Shown here: positions 27,170 through 39,530 of the stretch, in pieces | How the letters are laid out: every line of letters starts with the position of its first letter | Position numbering within the stretch: position 1 is the stretch's first letter | Source of the DNA: Monarcha castaneiventris obscurior | Lineage: Eukaryota; Chordata; Aves; Passeriformes; Monarchidae | Length of the DNA stretch: 64,000 nucleotides | NCBI GenBank assembly: GCA_026261815.1 | Contig: JAMPIT010000258.1 | Coordinates: 17,130,501-17,194,500, forward strand | Direction of reading: 5' to 3' | Notes under the pieces: model-generated | What the model was told of the DNA's origin: nothing | The model's input: only the letters and a program-made list of their open reading frames with translations | The model's database searches: none | Position numbers and translations under genes: made by a program

Positions 27170-27900
27170 TGGATCCAGCGTCTCAGTCGCCACTGTCACA
27201 GCTACGGCATTTCCAGCAGCCCGCAAGCCAAGCCGGGCAGGGGCAGCGCTCACCCCGACAGCGGCGTGGGGACACAGGGACACTCGCACACACTCACACA
27301 CAAACCAACTCTTCATCCTCTGCTGTCCCCGCGGTTACCGGCTCTGATCACTGCCGCTCCTCTCCAGGCTTTCTGCGGATCGGCCGGAGCGTCTGTCCTG
27401 GCGAAGCGATCTCCGGGCAGCGTGTCCCGCCCGCGTCCCTCCCTCGGGGCGGCGGAGCCGGGGCGGGCAGCCGGAGGGGCGGCCGGCGGCCGGTCCGGCA
27501 GCAGCAGGGCTGCGGAGCGCTGCCAGGAAAGGAACGGGGACGCTCCCGGCAGAGCCCGAGCTCCGGCCGTGCCGCGGTAGGAGCCGGCGCGTAGCCAGCA
27601 CCAGCCCGCCCCAAAGAAGCGCAGCTGGCGATAACTTAAGGGTGACTCAACCGGAGCCTTCTACGAGTGCTTTATCGCTCGCTGCCCGGTCCGGCACAGC
27701 CCGGCCCCGGTTCCGTGCCTCTCCCGCCCCCAAGCCCCTCCTGGGCGCCCCTCACCTGCGGCGGGAGGCGGCTCCGGGCGCTGCGCGTCCCCCGGGCCCT
27801 GCGTGAGGGCTCCCGGCCACACCCTCCGGCCGCTCAGGCTGAGTCCCGCCGAGCCCCCGGCAGGCCGTGACCTCCCGATGCCCTTTTCCATGGATTTAAC
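27170..27900 (-). promoter_or_regulatory. CpG island, likely promoter of a BCAR3 transcript
   Basis: About 700 bases of GC-rich, CpG-dense sequence within an AT-rich surround. It is densest at about 27410-27880. It ends abruptly just upstream of the minus-strand ATG at 27891, and the flank beyond 27900 is AT-rich again. The only good splice donor recognised in it is on the minus strand (exon end 27756), about 6.9 kb upstream of the main BCAR3 coding exon. No TATA box or start site could be assigned. The long open frames here on both strands are a by-product of high GC content. Confidence 0.8.
27756..27891 (-). CDS. BCAR3: Possible alternative first coding exon of BCAR3 in the CpG island
   Basis: On the minus strand an ATG at 27891-27889 opens 45 codons, beginning MEKGIGRSRPAGG and ending PPPAA. 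They run to a consensus donor GCCGCAG|GTGAGG (exon end 27756) with one base (G) left over. That G plus the AA at the start of the 20851 exon makes GAA (Glu), so splicing keeps BCAR3 in frame: PPPAA-E-SK-MIAAGK. An in-frame TAA lies 12 codons upstream of the ATG, which has G at +4 but T at -3. The donor and its place in the CpG island strongly suggest a real first exon. Whether the 45 codons are translated is uncertain. The exon may be 5' UTR, with translation starting at MIAAGK. The peptide is Gly/Pro/Arg-rich with no recognised domain. Confidence 0.5.
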
Positions 27901-30900
27901 GACGTGGGCTCCACAATTTCGTCTCTCAAATTAGCACTACAGCAAAAATTAACAGTTTGCGAAGTCCAGCCCGTTCACAGACGATTCAGAGCTTAGTACG
28001 CACTTTACACACACGATTTACTTGCGTTGGAAGACACCCCCCTCATCCTACCAAGTCGCGTGAAGTTATTTGTGCAACAAGTTGGTGGGATAAAACGCAT
28101 TTTCTACAACAAAGGGTCAAATAGTTGTGCAGAATCGGGAGCTACTAACAGAACAGATGGTCACTTACCCTCCTTTTGTAAAGTATACCTTCAAAAAAAT
28201 GGGATAATTATAGATAAAACCTTCATTTTCAACTAATTACCTCAAGCACCTTCAGCTGTACCATTGACTCAGCCACCGGGCTTTTGCTTTAATACAAATC
28301 AAGGCACACTCAGTTGACTTCTAAAGCACTGTCTAGATCAGGTTTTTTGTTTTTAACGCCGTGTTTGTCTCTTTCCCATTGGCTCAGTCTTTCAGGCTGC
28401 CTGGCCAACATTTCTCTGGTTTTACCACAGTTATTCCCGTTGTTCAAAGCAATTTCAATTCCCATCGTATCAGAATTCATAAGCCAACATTTTTCAAACT
28501 TATTCACTGCTATCCTATTTGCATTAGCTTTCCAGAGGCAAATCCTTTTCTGCCTAACCAAATATTTAATTGATTTTGACATCAAATATTTGATCCCTAC
28601 TGGTTGTATGGTGGTTCTGTTTTGGGAGATCCTCTTCATGCACTATTTTCATTTCACTCTAACATTCAATCCTTTCATTCTCTTTCTCCATTTTTACCAG
28701 GACTAGCTTTAATAAATTGCTTTTGATGTATCTGCTTCAGAGCCTAACTTCATGATGTTGCTGAAGTTGTGGTCCTAAGATATCTCAATGACAAATGCAA
28801 TTAAAGATCACATTATGTATCTTCCAGGACCTCTGTATATTATCAAGCCAACAATCAAAAATAAACGAAACTGTGGTGGTGTTCTTACACTAAGAAAGTT
28901 AAACATCCAATAGTGACAGCAGCAGGATTAAAATTCCACATGATGATTTACCACAGTGACATCTCTGGGTACTGGGTAGAATTGGACATCTACCTCTCTA
29001 TAGTTTGGCATCTTATGCATTTTCCATAACACTGAATTTTGCAATCTGAGACATCTGAAATATCTCATAGCAACTGACTTTTTAATTGCTTCATTTAAAA
29101 AAACCAAACAAAAAACAACCAACCAGAAAAAACACTGAACCTTCATTTGAAGTAAGCTACTGATAAACTAGGAAAGCTACCAAATCCTGACTAGCTGATG
29201 GCACTCTGCATTTGTCTGGCTAGCTGTGAAAAGTATTGAGGATAGAGAAGTACCAGAAATGTTTCAGGCACAGTGACAGATTCCAGAACTTCACTATCAC
29301 AAGTAACAATCTGTGGAGATTTCCCATAGGATATTTCACTCATCATCTTTCTTCAAAATACACTTGGGAGAAGGAGGGAAGGAGCAGGGGGAGGGGAAAA
29401 GAACCAAAGAAGACCAGACTGTGATCTCATGTTGGACACCAATATGCCTCACCAATATGTCCAGTGCAAGAAAAACGGCACTTGGGTGAGAATACAGAAA
29501 GAGGAGTTGAGATACCTGAATTCCACATTCAGTTCTAGTATTCTGACCCACCTATTTCCTGTATGACATATACTAACATTTTTGTAACAGACATCACAGT
29601 GGTAGTTATTTGTCACAGGGAAAACTGTATAGTACTCTATCAGCTTATCAAGTGGAAGATGCTACAGAAGTGCAAACTGTTATTTTCCTCATTGCATAAA
29701 GGAAAATGTCTTGCTTCTCTATCTAAACCACACGTTCCACAGTACAGGTAAAAGACATTTAAAACCATGCCAAAAACTCTGATCCGTTAGCACATAAGAT
29801 GGTCTCTATTGGCTGATTCTAATAACTAAGGAAATTTTTAGGCACTGTAGTTACATAGAAAGTAGTGTCATGCATGTCATTTTTTTATGACTAAGAACCA
29901 GAAAAAGGGCAGTAATTTCCTTAGTAGCATGCCTACGTGCTAAGTAATGGGACTGTATCTGGGCAGCCCTGCCTAAACTGTGATTACTCTTGCATGAGTC
30001 ATTACATTCTTTTCCTAAAGTTTTATTTTGTCCTCAGGTGAAATTGAAAATTGGTCTTTGTCTTCATGTTTGACAATTTACACAACCCATCCTTGCACAT
30101 ACTTGATGCAAAGCTGTTACAGAGAATTTGCCCACAAGATGCAAGAAGGAAAAATTCACAGGACTGCCTACAGGAGCTCCATTGGTTGTGAGTTACTCCA
30201 CATTAAGGTAGATTAGATTCCTCATTGCAAAACTTCTGTTGTTTTCATACTTTCTATCTACTTTGGAAGTGAGTTTACTGAGCTGTAGGATGAAGTCTGG
30301 AAGCACCAGTGTCCTGAAAGAAGCACAGCACCTCTGTCAAGCCCCCCCATCAGCATTCCATGTTAACCTGCCATACCCCTGAGCCATCTGTTTATCTATA
30401 TGGCATCTTGCAGTCTGTATCACCTTGCCACAGACAGTAGCACTGGAGCATTGGCCTTTGTGACATCAGCCTCGGGGAGGCTGAGAAAGCAGCAGTGTGC
30501 TGGCCATTGATGGCCACACATCACACACTGCTGTGGCCTTCCATAGCCACCCTTGACTTCTGCTTTCTGAAGGAGGGGAGTATGTACAGGTGCATCTTTT
30601 CACCTGCAAAAACACCCAAAAAAGCAGCTAACTGAACAGATAAGTTCAGATATGGAGGAATACAACTGGGACATAGGTCCCAAGACCTGTGCTGCTATAG
30701 CTTGCGTGCCTTAATTATGCCAAGAGATGTGTACTGGCCACTTCTTGAGACCATTTGTACCTGGCTTTCAAAAGCAAAGAAAACAATGGGACAAAACAAG
30801 TGGATTCATTGGAAATTTTCAATTTGTCCTTAAATGTCAGAATTCCAGTCTTCCTCAACCAGAAGAAAACACATTAACTCCAAAAGCACTGTTCTGCAGC

Positions 30901-33900
30901 TGCAGTGATAAAATGCAGAAGTAACTACACACGATGAGGACATGGCATGTGTGGATTGCTCACACAGCAGTTCTTGTAGATTCCCCGATAAACAAAAGTC
31001 AAAGCAATTTGCTACTATAGACTTGTCTTAGAAGAAAAAGGATGCAAACAAACAAAATGCTACACTTGAGCCTCAACTCCCACAGATGCCACACAGAAAA
31101 AGTAATGATCATAGCTGTTGGCTAGGAAATCAAGTTTATTTGCTAGTAATTTTCAAGTTAATCAAAGATATCAGGGCAAATAGGACTGATAATATCAATT
31201 GAAAAAGCCTCCCGCACTTGGAATCTGACTATATTTATTTTATCTGTGCTTTCTAATGTCCTCCCTGGCTGCCAATTGAAACAGGCAAGTTTAGTCAGCA
31301 CCTATCCATACCTCCATAATAAAACTGTCAATATCATCTCTTGCTATTTGACCTGTCTTAAGTCTGGAGACACGAGGTCTTTCACAAACTCCCAGAGTTA
31401 TCTGTTATGAGTCAGTGTTCAGAAACCTCACAATCCCCAGCCTCAGAAAAGCTTGCAAGCCAACATGTCCCATAGCTGATCATTCTGCAAACAATGCTGT
31501 AGTACAGCAGGAGAGTTTGAGTAGTTATATAAACTCAGTCATTGTCTGATATAAAACAATAAAACTATCATCTTGAACAAAAAAAAATTAGTAATTAAAA
31601 ATAAATCACACTGATTCTGTGACAACAATATGTTGCATCCCTTTCCCCTCTCTTTCGATTTGGTATTGAAAATCATGTGAAGCCATTTGTGCTGGCATTG
31701 GTTAGACAGACTTGTTTCAAAAGTTTGAACTACACTGGTAGAATGGCACTAAATCCAGTTTTCATTTGATGACTAGTTTTGGTAAATGATACTTTAAACT
31801 GGAAAGAAGCTGGAGAATGTCTTACAGGTCTCTTTTTACTAGAGGGCCTGTTTTCCTCTCTTTGCTTTTAGCAGTGGTAGATCTGTTACTGGGGGTCTAA
31901 GACTTTCTTGCAAGTTGCAGTTTCTCCATGTTTCTGTTAAAAGTCTCAAATACAGGAGAATTACCAGCCTCTCTTTGCCTGTGACAGATGTTTTCAATTT
32001 AGAACATAACTGATATAGAGATAAGGATAAACAGAAGGCCAGAAAGCACCAGTAAGCAAATTTGGAACTTTCACTAGATGAAATGATACTGTCAGAGTTG
32101 TTTGTTAACAACTATGTAACAGCATTTACATTTCTGACATTCTCAAACAGAAAAAGCAAAAAACTCCAAATCCTTGTGTCTCTCAGTGAGAGCAAAATAG
32201 AGCACACAGGTTGCAATGCCACCTCAATTATACAGATCAAAGTGTTCAAAGCAGCTTCCTCTCCCTCTGTTGGCAAAGCTACCAGCATACTTTAGCATGA
32301 GGTTGGAATCTGACAGGTTGACACTACATACCACTGCCCAAAGCACTATGGCTGCATTTGTAATGTTTCAAAGAGCAAAAGCACCAGGTTGTGTAGAAGG
32401 ACTTTATCTGAGAGTGACAAAGGCAAGATACAATGCCAAACCAGTCATGGCTTTATGCTAATTATAATGGTCACCTAATAAAAACACAGGAGAGACTCCC
32501 TCAGTTATTTTACACCATCTTTGGAGATGGACTTCTCTATTTATATTGTCCCAAGCACAAGCCAGGCTCTGTGGTGAATGCTCAGCTTCCTGCTTAATAC
32601 CACACAACTTAGGTCTTCTATAGAATAACAAGAAATCACTTGATATTTGACTTCCTACTACGGCAGCATGGCAAGAAATACAACATAGGCAGAAACGTTA
32701 TCTAAGAATTTAAATGCAAAATCTAAAAGCAGGAAGTTATGGAATATTAATTGCATTCAGTCTAATTCAGGTTTTGCATATTACTTTATGTTTACCCATG
32801 ATAAATTATGTCAATGCATGTATTTTATTTAAATCCAGTAAGGCTAGATAAGAAAGCCTGTGCAAGACAAAAAGGAAATATTCTTTATACTTTTTGCCTC
32901 TCAGAGAAAAACACTCCAAGATGTTAATGAAATCACATTAGGCTATAAAATGCTATTATTAGGAATTCATCTCAGTAAAAGAAGTTACTGGAAAAACAAA
33001 GTTCTAGCTCTTAGAACACCTCCATAAAAAAACCCTATCACATTGCTTTCTATATTTCTTTCCACTCATCACTCAACCAGTGATATATAGAAACATACAT
33101 CACAAATACATGCAAATGTATACAAATACTTTAATAGCCAAATGATACAAAGTTTTCAAATATAAGGCTGTATTTAAATTCATGTCCCTAAAGGGAAAAA
33201 AGAAGTATCTTCCATGTCTGGCAATACCCAAGGCCTTTTTTTTTATTGTATCAGAATAGACATTTTCATTTATGTGTTTACATCTCCCTCTCTACATGTA
33301 CCATTTCTACTGGACTGAAGGAGCTGGGCACATCATAGCGGGATTCCTCAACACATCCGAAGCATGATTTATTCTTTGACTGTAGGTCATAAGAAATCAT
33401 AATAGAATCACACTCCTACAGACTGTAGGACACTATGGGGTAAATGAGACTAAATACAGCAAACATAAATGATTAATTAACACTCTGGTCCAATCCCACA
33501 TAGCATAAACCCTGCTTTAATTGTATTAGAGGATACTGAGAAAACCCCAGTTCCTTCCAGAAGCACTACTCTACAAGTACTGGGCTGTGGCTTTCAGGAT
33601 GTGTCTGAACTGCTGATTGTTGCGGGACTGAGTGCAATGTCTCATGCTCAGGGAAGGAAGAGCTTTCTGAGTAATACAAGAGTCAGATTACACCTAATTT
33701 GTCACCGCTTTTTGTCATACCACAAGAAGCCTCTTCTAGAAGAGGATATGTGATTTCCTGGCTTTCCTAATATGCCACACAAATATTTCAAACAGGTGCA
33801 AGATAGCCACTGAGAACATTCCTATAAGCATAGCCCATATTTTTTGCTTTCCTTGGAGGCGCTAGTATCCAAATTTTGGATGCATCTTGATTCCACACTG

Positions 33901-36900
33901 TGACAAGCCCAGGCACATTGCAGGCCTCACCTCTTGACTCTACAATTTCCCTGGAACAGAAGACAGAAAGTACATCTCAAAGGAGTCACAGCATGTGATG
34001 AGTACATGAATGGATACTGGTGTAGATGGCAGGACATCAAGATCCAGAACATGCTACAGTGCACATCAAAACCTAAGTCAAGATATAGCCAAAAAGATAA
34101 TGGAACGAGTATTTATGTCTCTTCCCATTCAAACCTTTTTGAAGTGTTTTGTTAGATTAAATGCTTAGAGGCTGAGAAAGTATTCTAAGAAAGCATCACT
34201 ATGGATTGCTGTGCTCTTTCATGTTTTCACTTGACATCTACTTTGCCACTAGCTGGTCCTGAAGAAACTATTAGTTTGATTCTGTACACGGCCACACAGT
34301 CTTCTGTTCATGAAACAGGGGTAGAAAGTATGTTTAGAACTGGCAACAATTTTGCACTTAGGAAGAAAATATTCAGAAACTGGAAACACTTTTCCACTTG
34401 TATACTTTGATTTGCAAGGGAATGAAAGGTTGTGATAAATCCTAAGCAAATACTGGAGATCATCAATATTTAGAGAAAAAGAACCAAATGCTTTCTTGAC
34501 ATTTGTAAGGCTGCACTCAGAAGAAGAGATTAAGTATTCCAGAACAATCACAGTTTTAGCTTTCAGAACTAAATTAATTCCATCAGCTGTCAGTGTTTGC
34601 TAAGAGATCTGTGAGGAAGAGCCATCCTGGTATATCTCTATAATCAACAAAAAATACAGACACCTACAAAAGGTAGTGAGTGGAATTATCTGCTGAATTA
34701 ATCTGTCTCTTTCCAATAGTAGAGGGAGCAGAGAATGACTTGCCTCCCATTTAACACTGTGGTTTCAGTTTGGGCAGCAGGGCTGTGTCAGCCACCGGGG
34801 CTCAGCTCTGCTGTCTCTTCCATGGCCATTCAGGCTCGTTTGAGCATTTGGGCAGCTGAACAGGGGATTGGCTTGGGGACTTGATGTGGATGGAGAGGAG
34901 AAGAAAAAAAGGTTGTTTTTCAGCTAGACTTATTTCCCAATGGGCTCACCATGCAGCTGCAGGACAGTTTTACAGACAGCTAAAGGAATGATAGAGAGAT
35001 GGGAAAAAGCAGCTAAGGAAAGATGAAAAGGACACAGACTGCTTAGGCTGGCATTTTGGACACTCAGCTTTAATTAAGGTCAAGAGTCAACAGCACAGCA
35101 GCCTTTAAGTTTTCTGATACAGACCAAAAATATCAGAGCCCCATTATTCAAATCACTGATCCACTATTAAATTCATTCTGCTGGGCTGAAGTGGTTTAAC
35201 AATTTTGAGTGTTTATTTTCCTACTGATTAGCTAATGCTGCTCACAAATCAGTTATCCTAGTCACTTCCCTATCACTGGCTGCCATAAAGATGGCATAAA
35301 AGCATCAAGCTAGTGAACTTTGTATTGTGTACTCTGCCTAATTCAACAGATTTGTGATCATGTGCACATGTTTCATCCAGCTCTCGTGTTGCTGGGCATT
35401 ATGGCTATGAACAGATTATGTCAATCCACAGATCTTGGTATTAATTACTGTGGAAATACAGCCCAGGTAGCTAGAGTTAGGATGAATCCAAATCTTAGTG
35501 TACTGAGACATGTGCTGTTCAGAGTAGTTTCAGAGCCAAGATAACATTTTAGAAAACATAAAATGTTTTCACAAAAATACCCAAAATTTAATTTCACTTT
35601 TAACCCCGTGAAAATGCTTTCTTATTAAAGTGACTTATCACTTGAAGCACTCTCTGGAAACTGTTGAACCAGCACCAAATACAATGCTGTTGTTTAAAGC
35701 TCACAATAACAGCAAACAGAATAAGATAGCCTTTGCTCTGTTCCACTAAGTACATTAGTAGGACATTAGCATTTATTTAATAGAATAGAAAATTTTAAAA
35801 GTTTTCTCTAATGTCTAACTACAGTGAAGTTCAGTGCTGGAAAACAAGCATTTCAGTGTAACTGATTAGGCACTTTGCTCCTAGACACAGCACTCTGTCA
35901 AAGACAGACACAAAACAAAACCGTGTCATAATAGGCTGGAGACCAGATAACAACCATTAGTCCCTGCTGTGAAAACAAACCAGTCTGCACTCTCATGTAT
36001 GACTGACTGAACAGATCTGTTTTCAACCTTCCCAGAAATCCTGAATACAATAGGCAAAGCCATTGAGGATGCAATTTTCTGGTGTAAACAGAACTTGGAG
36101 ATCAATGTGTCTGTATTTTTTTCAAGCACATAATTCAATTAGACAGTTAATTATCATTAGCCAAAACCCAACAGCAAATGGAAACATTGCTGAAGATAAA
36201 TGCCCATAAAAATATAAGCCAGCACTAATTTTACTAGAATTTAGCTTAAAGAGTTGTAGCTATTAACTGCCAAAAAGAACAAAACAAAACTCAAATGGCA
36301 TCATGCTGTCACTTTGCAAAATCTGTGTGAAAAAATTCATATTCACCGAAGTCATCAGCAATACATCAAGATTTGATGTAGCTCAACGTATCTGAAGCTG
36401 AACAATCATGAGTTGGACCATTCTGGTGAGTTGATTGAAATGTTGCATAACTATCTACAAATCAATTTACCACATGAATGACAGTTTGAACAGTCCTTTC
36501 CTCTGAAAAACAGTGCTACATTGTCAACTGTAATACATTCTGCACTCCAGTACCTGAAAAGATTATGAAATACAGTCCCCATGCATGCAAAAACAAATAC
36601 CAATTGAAACACATCCAGTTTCACTGCAATCATCAACTGAAATAATTTCCTAATCTGTTCACAGTAGCATTTACAAAAATGTCATATTTACAACCACAGT
36701 CAAACCTATGAACCACAGAAATTGTGTAATTGTTAAACCAATATTGAACTCATCAGAAAACATTGAGGAAATACACTGACCTACTTGTACACAATCAGTT
36801 CTACCTGCTTCTGAAAACTTCAGTAGATAAACACATTTTATGAATATTCAATTTCTACACATTCCAAAAGCCTTATCTTGACCAAGAGAATGTAGAAGCA

Positions 36901-37668
36901 GGACTGTTAACCAAGTAACTAACTGCTTCACATTAAATTTGTAAAAGCCTTTGGCAGTGATCTGAAGAATTATAGGGCAGAATGCATAATACTTTTATCT
37001 CATTATCTTGTGAACAATTCTCAAAATATCAAGTACAACAAGACACAGTTGAATAACTTCTCACTATATCCTTCCACTCAGACTAGAATGTCTTACAGGG
37101 CTTGTTCCAGCTCTCATAAACTTGAGTTGAATTTTGATACTGGACTGATAAAACCAGCAAATGATGCAGTGATCAAGTCTTAATTTGTAGCAAAGTCCTT
37201 AATGGAAAAGAAGGGCTTTTGAACTGTGTAAGCACTCTTCCTCTCCTCAGTAGGGATGAAGTGGGATGTGCACAAATTAGCTTGGTTTAGACCTTCTGAT
37301 ACGATCTTTCCAAATGAGGAAGACATTTGCGACACAGACTTCCGTCAATTATGGTGTGTTAACATTACTGTGTCTTGTGAGAGCAATAGAAACTGAAATG
37401 AAAGCAGAACCTTTTCTAAATGACAACTTTTATATAAAATACAGGGTATGTTATTTTGTAAACCCATGCCAAAATATGAATGTTTAATTTTTGTTAAACT
37501 GGTGTTTAACAATTCCTCTTACTGTCTGTGTAAAGTACCCCAGTGATCTGCATTCAGAGCAGTATCCCAGGCTGAATCAGGGTGTTTGTTTATCATCCTT
37601 TGTGACAGAGAAGCTTGGGTTGCCTTAGCTCATTCCTTAGTTTTTAGGAGACAACATGGAAATCTTAC

Positions 37669-37783
37669 CTCTGTTTTGTTTTACCTCCTGAAGTAGCAGG
37701 ATGTTGGAAATGAGGTGTGTTCGGTGGCCTTGATTTTCAATTCCCAGTTTTCTAAGATCAACTTCTGTAAGATGGAATAAGTC
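37669..37783 (-). CDS. BCAR3: SAM domain exon 2 (C-terminal half), splices into BCAR3
   Basis: 115-nt exon. The acceptor is tttttcttactccggcatttgctacag and the donor AACAGAG|GTAAGA. It reads from a codon boundary: DLFHLTEVDLRKLGIENQGH followed by RTHLISNILLLQEVKQNR, with one G left over. This is the second half of a sterile alpha motif (SAM) domain: the LT..DL..LGI...GHR core and the amphipathic C-terminal helix. The leftover G joins AA at the 20851 exon to make Glu, giving QNR-E-SK-MIAAGK in frame. An earlier donor (GAG|GTAAAA, after 37685) would put the BCAR3 exon out of frame with an early stop, so the GTAAGA donor is preferred. An internal AG seven codons into the exon would delete conserved residues and is not favoured. 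Confidence 0.88.
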
Positions 37784-39415
37784 CTGTAGCAAATGCCGGA
37801 GTAAGAAAAATATTATAGTATTAATTAATTATACTATTAATACAGGAGATTTCAAGTGTCTTTCAGATACGTTTGCTGTTTCTCATACCATAACAGCTAA
37901 GCTACCTAACAGCAAATGTAAGTATATTTATGTTATATGAAGCCCCCTTGTCATGATAAGGCATGTCATTGAAGGAATGAGGTAATTTTCTTTTAAAGCA
38001 TTAATTCGTTGTCTCTCAATTTCTTCTCAAAACAGATGTGGGAATCCAGAGTGCAGGGAATATTTCTCTGCCTGTTTTGGATTCCCACAACATCTGGTCA
38101 AGTTAGCTGGAGAGTTTCTAAAAACTATGACTTCTTTGAGCAAAAAAAAAAAAAAAAATTCCCCAAAAGTGCTAGTATGCCAATTGCACTTAAACTAATA
38201 TAGGAAGATATATCTCAGCATGAACTGATAGGAATAATGATTTTGGAAAGGAAGGTTGTGTATAATGGAGATGATATTCACTGTAACAGTAGATAACATG
38301 AGTTGTGACACTGTTTTGAAGAACAAAAATTTCCACATAATGCATTCGGGTAATCAAAACTGAACTATTCTCTTTTAATCCACTTTCTCTCCAAAAACTC
38401 ATTACTATTTTATTTTCAAAATAAGTTGCTGAATAACTCCAGGCAGTATTTATAAGTCAGTACAGAATTTCAATTTGATGTTGATTTATAAGTAGGTACA
38501 AAGCTTCATTTGATGATGAAAACTTTCAGAGCAAATAGGAAATACATAAAAATATATTTATATTTTTACTGTTCTGTGTTTTCACTCTAAATAAGATCAA
38601 GAGAGGTACATAGAATGTACAGTATTTTGTTACTAGCAAGTCATATTACTGAAAGCAGCCTTTTCTAATGGAGATTTGCAATCTGGACCCTAAAACACAA
38701 AATGAGATTGATTCACTGTGTAAATAATAAGACAATTGACACAGAGTTTCTGGTGTGAACCACTGTTTTGAAACTGTAATTTTAAAGTCTTTCTTTCAAA
38801 CTAAAACCACTCCAAAAGCCTAACGTTATTTGCTTTAGACTGAATAGTGCTCTAATAACGGAAAGCCTCAATTTCTTAAGTCACTAGCTAACACTGTTTT
38901 AAAAAAAATGTTCTCACTGTTGGAGAATTTCAGTCATGCCTGAGAATGTAATACTCTTTCTCAAATGATAACTCATATGTAACTAATGACACGAAAGTAG
39001 GGAGTTGAATAATTATTACTTCTAATTTATTCCTTTCTAGGCTTGCTCAAATGCAAAAGTTGGTACTAAGGTTGAACTCACATTTCAATAGAAAGGATTT
39101 TTCAGCTTTGGCAACAGTGACAGAGGATTCCACTTCTTTTCTCAAAGACCCAACATCCTTCTCCCAAATCCAAAAATCATCCTCCAAGAAAACCGACAAT
39201 GGAGTACAAATGCAATATGTCTGCTCTTCAAACTTGAACAAAAAGTTTGTAAGAAGGAACACAACTAAGATTGTTAACTCCAGTACTGAACAGCAGATGC
39301 TCAGGGTACCACAATGGGAACTTTTACAGACATGTCTGTTGTGGTTTTTTTAGTAGCTTTAAAGATCGTACTTAACATTTTCTCAAGAATTTTATTGAAA
39401 AAGGACAATTCTCAC
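37784..39415 (-). other. BCAR3: Intron between the two SAM exons (1.6 kb)
   Basis: Phase-0 intron with a GTGAGA donor. It contains the imperfect 36-bp tandem repeat, a poly-A run near 38140 and an AT-rich near-palindrome at about 37811-37842 close to the acceptor. Confidence 0.8.
38449..38519. repeat. Imperfect two-copy tandem repeat (about 36 bp unit)
   Basis: Unit 1 (38449-38484) begins tttataagtcagtacagaat; unit 2 (38485-38519) begins tttataagtaggtacaaagc. Both end ttgatg.tga. It lies in the intron between the two SAM exons. Confidence 0.7.
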
Positions 39416-39530
39416 CTCTATACAATCATATTGTTCAAAGAGTGTGCAGTATTCTGCAAGACCAAGCTGGGTCAGCCAGTTAGAAATGGGTAGATACTTC
39501 ATTATCTATTCTGTCCCAATGCCAATGACT
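39416..39530 (-). CDS. BCAR3: SAM domain exon 1 with start codon (5' UTR 39503-39530)
   Basis: 115-nt exon. The acceptor is ggttttgtttttcag and the donor TAGAG|GTGAGA. The first 28 nt are untranslated. In the coding frame a TAG stop stands two codons before the ATG at 39502-39500, which fixes the start; A is at -3. The 29 codons read MKYLPISNWLTQLGLAEY followed by CTLFEQYDCIE and end at a codon boundary. They join exactly to DLFHLTEVDL in the 37.7 kb exon. Together the two exons form a complete SAM domain of about 60 residues (NWL..LGL..Y...F, then DLF.LT..DL..LGI). SAM domains usually mediate protein-protein association, often as oligomers. The 5' UTR acceptor implies at least one more non-coding exon and a promoter at higher coordinates. 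Confidence 0.88.

Larger units (their letters stand above)
20852..37668 (-). other. BCAR3: BCAR3 5' intronic region between SAM exon 2 and the common exon
   Basis: In the SAM transcript this is one 16.8-kb intron. For a CpG-island transcript the part 20852-27755 is intron 1. It holds the CpG island (27.17-27.90 kb), an A/C-rich tract (24.0 kb) and a poly-A tract (26.9 kb). No other exon is supported. Confidence 0.65.

Noticed and set aside
27140..27601. Long ORFs on both strands (up to 198 codons) in the CpG island
   Set aside because: High GC content removes stops in all frames. The peptides are Arg/Gly/Ala/Pro-rich with no domain, and only the minus-strand donor after 27756 gives a gene-consistent exon.
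28169..28290. Minus-strand GTAAGT donor near 28169 and a possible exon upstream
   Set aside because: No acceptor or start site supports it and the flank is AT-rich. It is probably a chance donor.
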